Shown in pieces: positions 6,746 to 12,435 of a stretch of DNA of 16,736 nt. Origin of the DNA: Chloroflexota bacterium (lineage in GTDB: Bacteria; Chloroflexota; Limnocylindria; Limnocylindrales; CSP1-4); assembly GCA_013694835.1 (NCBI GenBank), contig JACDBP010000056.1, positions 1 through 16,736 of the forward strand, written 5' to 3'. The stretch's first letter is position 1, and every line of letters begins with the position of its first letter. A program made the translations under genes and the position numbers. The notes under the pieces are model-generated. The model did no database searches. It was not told the origin of the DNA and saw nothing but the letters and a program-made list of their open reading frames with translations.

Positions 6746-6751
6746 AGTATA
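6746..6751 (-). promoter_or_regulatory. Candidate -10 box (TATACT) for the 150-aa membrane protein gene
   Basis: A TATACT on the minus strand ends 9 nt before the ATG at 6736, and no Shine-Dalgarno is present between. The same hexamer with the same 9-nt spacing occurs before the cystathionine beta-synthase gene. No clear -35 is seen. Confidence 0.5.
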
Positions 6752-6766
6752 TGAGAGGGCTTGACG

Positions 6767-6772
6767 TATCCT
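6767..6772 (+). promoter_or_regulatory. Candidate -10 box for lgt
   Basis: TATCCT (TANNNT) ends 6 nt before a GTG at 6779, compatible with a leaderless lgt transcript. This supports choosing the GTG over the TTG at 6761, whose GAGAGGG upstream is only 1 nt away and too close to serve as a ribosome site. Confidence 0.3.
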
Positions 6773-6778
6773 CGCTCG

Positions 6779-7765
6779 GTGCTCGACCTGGTCGCCCTCA
6801 TCGACATCAAGCCCGGCCCGAACGTCATCGAGTGGCCCATCCCCATCGGCTGGTACGGCGTGGGGTATGCCATCGCCATCGCGACCGGAACGTGGGTCGC
6901 CCAACGGGAGATGCACCGCCGAGGCCTGGACCCGCGCGTCATCCTGGATGGCCTGCTGCTGACCGTCGTCCTGGGGCTCATCGGGGCGCGGCTCTACCAC
7001 GTCATCGACCAGTGGCATGTCTACTCGCAGGATCTCGCGAAGATCGTCCTGCCGCCGTACAGCGGCCTGGGGCTCTACGGAGGGGTCGCCGGCGGCATCC
7101 TGGGCATCGCGATCTACCTGCGGCGCCGGGGCTTTCCGGTGCTGCCGGTCCTCGACGTCGGGGCCGTGGGGTTCCTCGTCGGCCAGGCCATCGCCCGGTG
7201 GGGCAACTTCTTCAACCAGGAGCTCTACGGCGGCCCGACGTCTGCGCCGTGGGGCATCGCCATCGACTGCGCGCATCGCGTCACGCGGTACGCCTGCGAG
7301 CAGTTCCCGGAGGCGACGACCGGCTTCCATCCGCTGTTCTTCTACGAGTCGGCGCTGACCCTCAGCGGGGCGCTGATCGCGCTGCTCCTCTTCCGGCGCT
7401 ACTCGCACCGGCTGCGGGACGGCGACATCTTCGCCTTCTGGTTCATCTGGTACGGCACCGTGCGCGCCCTGCTGGAGACGTTCCGCGAAGGCTACAACTG
7501 GACGCTCGGGGGCATCCCCGTTGCCATCCTCATCGGCGTCGCTGCGGTGCTGTTCGGAACAGGCTTCCTGGTCTGGAACCACCGCCGCCCGGGGGCGTCA
7601 CGCGCTGCGCGCATCGCGCTGGCCGAAGCCGAGCGAGCCGTGGCGGGCCGACCGCCTCCCGACGGGAATGCCGGCGACAGCACGCCGATCGCCGCGGACC
7701 ACGGCGGCGACGTGATCGACCGACCTGCTCAGCCATCGACGAGGTCCGATCCGGAGCAGGCCTGA
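6779..7765 (+). CDS. lgt: Prolipoprotein diacylglyceryl transferase
   Basis: Lgt moves a diacylglyceryl group from phosphatidylglycerol to the lipobox Cys of prolipoproteins, in the cytoplasmic membrane. Numbering from the GTG at 6779 (328 aa): IGARLYHVIDQW about 68-79, GLGLYGGVAGG about 96-106, and the Lgt signature ARWGNFFNQELYGG 139-152 with conserved R140 and N143. Next come HPLFFYESALTL and VRALLETFREG, which supplies another conserved Arg. Several hydrophobic helices fit the seven-helix fold. The His in the E. coli GLSFHGG motif is Tyr here (GLGLYGG). About 55 hydrophilic residues at the C-terminus are an extra tail. An upstream TTG at 6761 would add six residues. The gene is divergent from the small membrane protein and convergent with the MOSC gene. 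Confidence 0.9.
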   Translation: MLDLVALIDIKPGPNVIEWPIPIGWYGVGYAIAIATGTWVAQREMHRRGLDPRVILDGLLLTVVLGLIGARLYHVIDQWHVYSQDLAKIVLPPYSGLGLYGGVAGGILGIAIYLRRRGFPVLPVLDVGAVGFLVGQAIARWGNFFNQELYGGPTSAPWGIAIDCAHRVTRYACEQFPEATTGFHPLFFYESALTLSGALIALLLFRRYSHRLRDGDIFAFWFIWYGTVRALLETFREGYNWTLGGIPVAILIGVAAVLFGTGFLVWNHRRPGASRAARIALAEAERAVAGRPPPDGNAGDSTPIAADHGGDVIDRPAQPSTRSDPEQA

Positions 7766-7786
7766 CCGGCGCGACCTGACCGCGAC

Positions 7787-8353
7787 TCAGACCTTGCGGA
7801 CGATATCCCCCCGGCGCACGGTACCGGCGACCACCACGCGCGTGTTGACGCCACGAAGGTTCGACTGGCGGCCGAGCGGCGTGCTCACGAACCGGACGGC
7901 GTCCAGACCGAAGCGCTCGGCGAACTGCTTGCAGCCGGTGTGGGGTCGTGCCGTCACTTCCACGGTGGCGCCGCCGATCGCCAGGCGTGTGCCCGGTGGC
8001 ACGTTGTCGCCGCCCAGGTCCAGGTCGATGTAGAGCTGGTCTCCGGCGAGCGCCCACCGATCGCGGCTACCGGCCAGCAGGTCGATCACGCGTGCGCTGA
8101 TGAGCGTGATCTGCGTTTCGGGATCGGCCGCGCCGTCGAGCATGCGGCTGCTGCCGCGAGCCCGCCAGGAGTCGCCGACGAGTCCCTGCACCAGGTCCAG
8201 CTGGCCCTCGTCGAGCACTTCCCGCTCCAGGGGTCGCGGCCGGCGGACGATCAGCTCCAGCGTCCCCCGGTCCTGTGGAGCGAGGCGGATGGCGGGCAGA
8301 CCGGCCTCGAGCTCGCTGAGCACCAGATGTCGGGGATGGACCGGCGCAGTCAT
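7787..8353 (-). CDS. Stand-alone MOSC-domain protein
   Basis: The 188-aa product is a MOSC (molybdenum cofactor sulfurase C-terminal) domain without the N-terminal barrel or aminotransferase domain of larger relatives. Recognisable parts are the stretch RGTLELIVRRP (29-39), GDNVPPGTRLAIGGATVEV (115-133), the conserved-Cys segment PHTGCKQFAERFG (137-149, C141), and RGVNTRVVVAGTVRRGD near the end. The conserved Cys is thought to carry or transfer sulfur for molybdenum cofactor or similar sulfur trafficking; single-domain members are like YiiM or bacterial detoxification proteins. The ATG at 8353 has GGAGGG just upstream (3-nt gap). The in-frame upstream part is Gly/Arg-rich and unlike the family. 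No molybdenum genes are nearby. It is divergent from a sulfur amino acid gene, a possible but unproven link. Confidence 0.85.
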   Translation of the reverse strand: MTAPVHPRHLVLSELEAGLPAIRLAPQDRGTLELIVRRPRPLEREVLDEGQLDLVQGLVGDSWRARGSSRMLDGAADPETQITLISARVIDLLAGSRDRWALAGDQLYIDLDLGGDNVPPGTRLAIGGATVEVTARPHTGCKQFAERFGLDAVRFVSTPLGRQSNLRGVNTRVVVAGTVRRGDIVRKV

Positions 8354-8432
8354 GGACCCTCCGGGGTGTTTGCCGCCGCGGCGGCCCTCGCGGCCATTGC
8401 GGCTGCGTCTCGGTCCAAAATATCGCCACTCG

Positions 8433-8438
8433 TATACT
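8433..8438 (+). promoter_or_regulatory. Candidate -10 box (TATACT) for the cystathionine beta-synthase gene
   Basis: TATACT ends 9 nt before the ATG at 8448 with no Shine-Dalgarno in between, so a leaderless or near-leaderless mRNA is likely. A locally AT-rich patch AAAATAT at 8417-8423 lies between this promoter and the divergent MOSC gene; read on the minus strand it gives TATTTT, a possible -10 for MOSC. Confidence 0.5.
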
Positions 8439-8447
8439 CGCCGCGGC

Positions 8448-9863
8448 ATGGAGTACGCGGAGTCGATCCTCGACCTGGTCGGTCGCACGCCGCTGGTCCG
8501 CCTGACGCGCGTCACCCGCGAGTTGGGACCTGCAGAGCGTCAGCCGCTGATCCTCGCCAAGCTGGAGATGCTCAACCCGGGCGGCTCGGTCAAGGACCGC
8601 ATCGGCCTGCCCATGATCGAGGCCGCGGAGCGGGACGGCCAGCTCAGACCGGGCGGCACGATCATCGAGCCCACCTCCGGTAATACGGGCCACGGCCTTG
8701 CCATCGCCGCCGTCCTCAAGGGATACCGCTGCATCTTCGTGATGGCCGACAAGCAGTCCGCCGAGAAACAGGCGCTGCTGCGCGCCTACGGGGCTGAGGT
8801 CGTGCTCTGTCCCACGAATGTGGCGCCAGAGTCGCCGGAAAGCTATTACTCCGTGGCGCGGCGCCTGGCACGCGACATCCCCGGTGCCTATCAGCCCGAC
8901 CAGTACCACAATCCCGAGAACCCTCGCGCCCATGAGGCGACGACCGGACCGGAGATCTGGGAACAGACCGCAGGGCGGATCACCCACCTCGTCGTGTCGG
9001 TCGGGACGGGCGGCACCGTCAGCGGCATGGCGCACTACCTGAAGTCGAAGAATGCCGCCATCCGGATCGTCGGCGCAGACCCGGAGGGCAGTGTGCTCTC
9101 CGGCGACACTGCCCGGCCGTACCTGACGGAGGGGATCGGCGAGGACTTCTTTCCGGGCACCTTCGATCCGGCCGTCATCGACCGCTGGGAGCGGGTCTCC
9201 GACAAGGCTGCTTTCGCCGCCGCCCGACGGCTGACGCGCGAGGAGGGGATCCTCGCCGGCGAGTCCTGCGGAACCGCCCTCATCGCCGCGCTCTCGGTCG
9301 GGCGAGAGCTGACGCGGCAGGACGGCGGCCACGAGTCGGTGGTGGTGGTGCTGCTCCCCGATGGGGGTCGCTCCTATCTCTCGAAGCTCTACAACGACGA
9401 GTGGATGCGCGCGAACGGCCTGCTGGGCTACGAAAGCGGGCTTATACGCATCGGCGCCGTGCTACGGAACGGCCAGCACGGCGACGAGCTGCCGCCCGTC
9501 ATCCTGGTCCGCACCACCGACAGGGTCGCCCAGGCGATCGACACGCTCCAGCGCTTCGGTATCAGCCAGATGCCGGTCAGCGAGCGGGCGGACGACGCGC
9601 TGGAGGGGATCGTCGGCTCGATCAACGAGCGGAGCCTGCTAGAGCGCGCTTACCGCGACCCCTCGATCGTCGATCGGACCGTGGGCGAGGTGATGGACCG
9701 GCCACTGCCGGCGATCGACGTTGCGTCCTCCCTCGACGACGCGTTCCGACTGCTGGCCGATGGAGCACCTGCCGTGCTCGCGGTCGCCGACGCGCGGCCG
9801 ACCGGTGTCGTCACGAAGTTGGACCTCCTGGAGTACCTGGCGCACCATCCCCGCCCGACCTGA
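8448..9863 (+). CDS. cbs: Cystathionine beta-synthase with C-terminal CBS-domain pair
   Basis: The enzyme condenses homocysteine with serine to cystathionine, using pyridoxal phosphate. The catalytic domain covers residues 1-325: PLP lysine K49 in NPGGSVKDR, TSGNTGHG (77-84) for the cofactor ring, VSVGTGGTVSG (184-194) binding PLP phosphate, and YLTEGIGEDFFPGTFD (225-240), which is typical of cystathionine beta-synthase rather than O-acetylserine sulfhydrylase. Two CBS (Bateman) repeats follow at about 345-400 and 410-465 and usually sense adenosyl ligands such as SAM. There is no N-terminal heme domain. The total of 471 aa fits the actinobacterial/fungal-type enzyme. The ATG at 8448 follows a TATACT box by 9 nt. 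A gamma-synthase/lyase in this window would complete reverse transsulfuration. Confidence 0.92.
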   Translation: MEYAESILDLVGRTPLVRLTRVTRELGPAERQPLILAKLEMLNPGGSVKDRIGLPMIEAAERDGQLRPGGTIIEPTSGNTGHGLAIAAVLKGYRCIFVMADKQSAEKQALLRAYGAEVVLCPTNVAPESPESYYSVARRLARDIPGAYQPDQYHNPENPRAHEATTGPEIWEQTAGRITHLVVSVGTGGTVSGMAHYLKSKNAAIRIVGADPEGSVLSGDTARPYLTEGIGEDFFPGTFDPAVIDRWERVSDKAAFAAARRLTREEGILAGESCGTALIAALSVGRELTRQDGGHESVVVVLLPDGGRSYLSKLYNDEWMRANGLLGYESGLIRIGAVLRNGQHGDELPPVILVRTTDRVAQAIDTLQRFGISQMPVSERADDALEGIVGSINERSLLERAYRDPSIVDRTVGEVMDRPLPAIDVASSLDDAFRLLADGAPAVLAVADARPTGVVTKLDLLEYLAHHPRPT

Positions 9864-9891
9864 CGCCGGGGCGCCGCGGGCCGAGGCCCAC

Positions 9892-10002
9892 GCTGAGCGC
9901 GTGCTCTCGATGCGGAGCGGGACCGGGTACGCGCTGAGCCTGCGTTCCCGATGCGCGCGCCGAGCTCGCGGTCCCGATGCGCCGACGCGGGTGTACGATG
10001 CG
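9892..10002 (+). repeat. Four degenerate direct repeats upstream of pckA
   Basis: The 258-bp gap between cbs and pckA holds units beginning GCYGAGC and ending CGATGCG. Three 23-nt copies start at 9892, 9933 and 9959 and match pairwise at 18-19 of 23 positions. A weaker fourth copy (22 nt, GCCGA to CGATGCG) starts at 9981 and contains TACGAT at 9994-9999, a possible -10. They may be binding sites for a regulator of pckA or a decayed tandem array. Confidence 0.6.
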
Positions 10003-10021
10003 CGGGCGACTGCGGAAGCCG

Positions 10022-10051
10022 ACTCCCCGGGTCCCATGACCACTCCCCGGG
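10022..10051 (+). repeat. Pair of direct repeats ACTCCCCGGG in the pckA leader
   Basis: ACTCCCCGGG occurs at 10022-10031 and 10042-10051, a start-to-start distance of 20 bp, close to two helical turns. If transcription starts near 10006, the pair lies in the 5' leader. A regulator site is possible; chance in GC-rich DNA cannot be excluded. Confidence 0.4.
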
Positions 10052-10074
10052 CACGCGCGGCCGGTCCACCACCT

Positions 10075-10111
10075 GCAGCCGGCTGCCCCTTTAGCGCCGG
10101 CGGACAAGGAG
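10075..10111 (+). promoter_or_regulatory. Palindrome/hairpin and ribosome binding site before pckA
   Basis: GCAGCCGGCTGC at 10075-10086 is a perfect 12-bp palindrome. GCCGGC at 10078-10083 can instead pair with GCCGGC at 10096-10101 across a 12-nt loop, immediately before the Shine-Dalgarno AAGGAG at 10106-10111, which is 10 nt from the GTG. This is the longest apparent 5' leader in the window, so post-transcriptional control of pckA is possible. Confidence 0.45.
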
Positions 10112-10121
10112 TATCCGCGTC

Positions 10122-11738
10122 GTGACCGTCACCACCGAGAAGCCCCGTACCGAGCGCAGCGCGCACGCACCCCTGCAGCTGGGTCGCCGGATCAAGTCCA
10201 ACCTGAGCGTCGCGGAGCTCTATGAGCACGCCATCGAGCGGGGAGAGGGGACGCTCGCAGCGGAAGGTCCGCTGGTCGTGCGGACCGGGAAGCACACCGG
10301 TCGCTCCCCGAAGGACAAGTTCACCGTCGATGAGCCATCGACGCGCGACGACATCTGGTGGGGTGGTTTCAACCAGCCGATCTCTGAAGCCCGATTCGAA
10401 GCGCTCCGGCGGCGCTTCATCAAGCACCTCGGCGAGCGCAACCTGTTGTCGCAAGACCTGTACGTGGGCGCAGACCCGGTCCATCGACGCTCCGTCCGCG
10501 TCTTCACCGAGAGCGCCTGGGCCAGCATCTTCGCCCGCAACCTTTTCATCCGCCCTACCCGGGCCCAGCTGGCGACCTACGCGCCCGATTTCCTCATCGT
10601 GGACGCGCCGAGCTTCCGCGCCGACCCCGACCGCGACGGAACGAGATCCGAGACGGTGATCCTCGTCCACTACGGTCGTCGGGAGATCTGGATCGGTGGC
10701 ACCGAGTACGCGGGTGAGATGAAGAAGGGCGCGTTCGGGGTGATGAACCACCTCTTGCCCGACGAGGACGTGCTGCCGATGCACTCCGCCGTCAACGTCG
10801 GCAGGCAGGGTGACGTGGCGATCTTCTTCGGCCTCTCCGGGACCGGCAAGACGACACTCTCGGCCGACCCGGAGCGCACGCTCATCGGCGACGACGAGCA
10901 CGGCTGGGGCAACAAGGGCATCTTCAACTTCGAGGGCGGCTGCTACGCGAAGACGATCAAGCTGTCGCACATCTACGAGCCCGACATCTATGCCACCACC
11001 AGGCGCTTCGGCACCATCCTGGAGAACGTCGCGATCGACGAGAGCACCCGCGAGCTGGACCTCGATTCGGACGAGTACACGGAGAACACCCGCGGGGCTT
11101 ATCCGCTGCACTTCATCAGCAACACAGATCCCACCGGCCGGACGGGCCAGCCGCAGAACGTGGTCTTCCTCACTGCCGACGCGTTCGGAGTCCTGCCGCC
11201 CATCTCACGCCTGTCCCACGCGCAGGCCGCCTACCACTTCATCTCGGGCTATACGGCAAAGCTTGCCGGGACGGAGATCGGCGTGACCGAGCCGAAAGCC
11301 ACCTTCTCGACCTGCTTCGGGGCTCCGTTCATGCCCCGTCACCCGGGCGTCTACGCGCGGATGCTCACGGAGCGGCTCGTCCGCCACGATGTGCCGGTCT
11401 GGCTCATCAACACCGGCTGGACAGGCGGCCCGTACGGGATCGGACAGCGGATGAACATCGGTCATACGCGGGCGATGGTCCATGCGGCGCTCGATGGGCG
11501 GCTGGATGGCGTGCCCACGGAGACGGACCCGATCTTCGGACTGGAGGTGCCCACCTCCTGCCCGGACGTGCCGGCGGAGCTGCTGCTGCCGCGAACCACG
11601 TGGCCCGATCCAGCCGGCTACGACCTCAAGGCACGAGAGCTGGCAACGATGTTTCGCGAGAACTTCCGGGCCTTCGAGGACGGCGTGCCCCTGGAGGTCC
11701 GTGACGCGGGACCGAGGGCGGCGGGTGACCAGCCATAG
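10122..11738 (+). CDS. pckA: Phosphoenolpyruvate carboxykinase (ATP)
   Basis: The enzyme interconverts oxaloacetate plus ATP and phosphoenolpyruvate plus CO2 plus ADP, the first step of gluconeogenesis. The product is 538 aa, the standard length of the ATP-type enzyme. Motifs are TGRSPKDKF (59-67, substrate site), the kinase-1a P-loop GLSGTGKTT (237-245), DDEHGW with metal-binding Asp (257-262), EGGCYAKTIKL (271-281, the ATP-PEPCK signature) and ENTRGAYPL (321-329). These separate it from the GTP-type enzyme. The GTG at 10122 is preceded by AAGGAG. The upstream gap carries direct repeats and palindromes. Its 3' end overlaps a small membrane-protein gene by 14 bp. Confidence 0.96.
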   Translation: MTVTTEKPRTERSAHAPLQLGRRIKSNLSVAELYEHAIERGEGTLAAEGPLVVRTGKHTGRSPKDKFTVDEPSTRDDIWWGGFNQPISEARFEALRRRFIKHLGERNLLSQDLYVGADPVHRRSVRVFTESAWASIFARNLFIRPTRAQLATYAPDFLIVDAPSFRADPDRDGTRSETVILVHYGRREIWIGGTEYAGEMKKGAFGVMNHLLPDEDVLPMHSAVNVGRQGDVAIFFGLSGTGKTTLSADPERTLIGDDEHGWGNKGIFNFEGGCYAKTIKLSHIYEPDIYATTRRFGTILENVAIDESTRELDLDSDEYTENTRGAYPLHFISNTDPTGRTGQPQNVVFLTADAFGVLPPISRLSHAQAAYHFISGYTAKLAGTEIGVTEPKATFSTCFGAPFMPRHPGVYARMLTERLVRHDVPVWLINTGWTGGPYGIGQRMNIGHTRAMVHAALDGRLDGVPTETDPIFGLEVPTSCPDVPAELLLPRTTWPDPAGYDLKARELATMFRENFRAFEDGVPLEVRDAGPRAAGDQP

Positions 11739-11964
11739 CAAGCTGAAGCTCGGCTTCATCGCCTGGTTGGTGGCGTTCCCGATCATCGCCTGCGGTCCGG
11801 CTCTCGCCGGCAGCGACGACCTCCTCGGGTTCCTGTTCGGTGGCGTTACCGGCCTCGTCCTGGGCTCGGCCTTCTTCCTGCCCTGGATCGTGGGCGTCGG
11901 CGTGCTCTACCTGCTGATGCGGCTGACCGAGGATCCAAGGCCGCCTTACCGGCCCGGTCGCTGA
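11725..11964 (+). CDS. Small two-helix membrane protein overlapping pckA, function unknown
   Basis: The 79-aa product has two hydrophobic segments: about residues 9-29 (LGFIAWLVAFPIIACGPALA) and 34-62, rich in Gly, Leu, Val and Phe. A short charged tail ends in PYRPGR. The GTG at 11725 is proposed because it gives a compact protein starting just before the first helix, with GAGG 7 nt upstream. The start lies 14 bp inside pckA, suggesting translational coupling. The frame is open further upstream, but that part is a Cys/Arg-rich shadow of pckA. I do not recognise a family. A role linked to gluconeogenesis is not indicated by the sequence. Confidence 0.6.
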   Translation: MTSHSKLKLGFIAWLVAFPIIACGPALAGSDDLLGFLFGGVTGLVLGSAFFLPWIVGVGVLYLLMRLTEDPRPPYRPGR

Positions 11965-11981
11965 GCATCGGGATCCTCAGC
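11960..11981. terminator. Symmetric hairpin between convergent genes
   Basis: GCTGAG at 11960-11965 and CTCAGC at 11976-11981 form a 6-bp perfect inverted repeat with a 10-nt loop. Each arm contains the stop codon of one of the two convergent genes (TGA at 11962-11964, plus; TGA at 11979-11977, minus). No T-tract follows on either side, so it may be a weak or bidirectional terminator or simply a coincidence of two similar ends. Confidence 0.4.
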
Positions 11982-12435
11982 CCGCGTTGTCCGCGTCCCT
12001 GACCCGTCGGAGCTGACGGGCGACCTCCGCCAGGAGGTCCGCCGGACGGATGGGCTTGATCAGGAAGCCGTCGCATCCGGCGTCCACGGCGGCCTCGGGG
12101 ACCGGCGACAGGGCACTCGCGGTGGCCGCGATGATCGGGATCGTGTAGCGCTGCGGATCGGCTTTCAGCTCCCGCGCCAGGACCAGGCCATCCCCGTCGG
12201 GCAATCGGAGATCCAGCAGGATCAGGTCGGGACGCTCCCGGGAGAGCCACGCTCGAGCGGCAGCGAGGGTGGTCGCATCGGCCACCCGGTAGCCCTCCGG
12301 CTCCAGGATGGCGTGCACCAGGCGTCGATTGAGCGGCTCGTCCTCGACGGCCAGCACGATCAGGTGGCGCACCGCCCTGCCGGCTGTCTCACCGGCCGCG
12401 GCCCGACGGCGCCTGCCGGTCGTAGACTCACTCAC
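11977..12435 (-). CDS. Single-domain response regulator (CheY-like receiver)
   Basis: The 152-aa product is one receiver domain after a basic leader of about 22 residues. Acidic pocket E31-D32 lies in VEDEPLN, the phospho-acceptor is D75 in LILLDLRLPDGDG, the Thr switch is T105 in IIAATAS, and the conserved Lys is K127 in FLIKPIRP. There is no DNA-binding or enzymatic output domain, so it acts by protein contact or as a phosphorelay intermediate. The GTG at 12435 overlaps the end of the kinase gene by 8 bp, so the pair is probably co-translated and the kinase is the likely phosphodonor. An output protein is not visible in the window. Confidence 0.92.
   Translation of the reverse strand: MSESTTGRRRRAAAGETAGRAVRHLIVLAVEDEPLNRRLVHAILEPEGYRVADATTLAAARAWLSRERPDLILLDLRLPDGDGLVLARELKADPQRYTIPIIAATASALSPVPEAAVDAGCDGFLIKPIRPADLLAEVARQLRRVRDADNAG

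Noticed and set aside
6737..7582. Minus-strand extension of the small membrane-protein frame across lgt
   Set aside because: It lies antisense to lgt, is highly acidic low-complexity, and the hydrophobic N-terminal helix plus TATACT box fix the start at 6736.
8067..9332. 421-codon minus-strand open frame across cbs and part of the MOSC gene
   Set aside because: Antisense to a clear cystathionine beta-synthase and read in another frame of the MOSC gene; no family features.
9876..9891. GGGCC-GA-GGCCC palindrome after cbs as an intrinsic terminator
   Set aside because: Loop is too short for the full stem and there is no T-tract; kept only as part of the intergenic description.
9892..10002. CRISPR array interpretation of the repeats upstream of pckA
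   Set aside because: Repeats are degenerate, unevenly spaced (41, 26 and 22 bp) and leave almost no spacer; no cas genes are present.
9639..11111. 490-codon minus-strand open frame across pckA and the end of cbs
   Set aside because: pckA is certain on the plus strand; the antisense frame is a GC-rich shadow with no recognisable motif.
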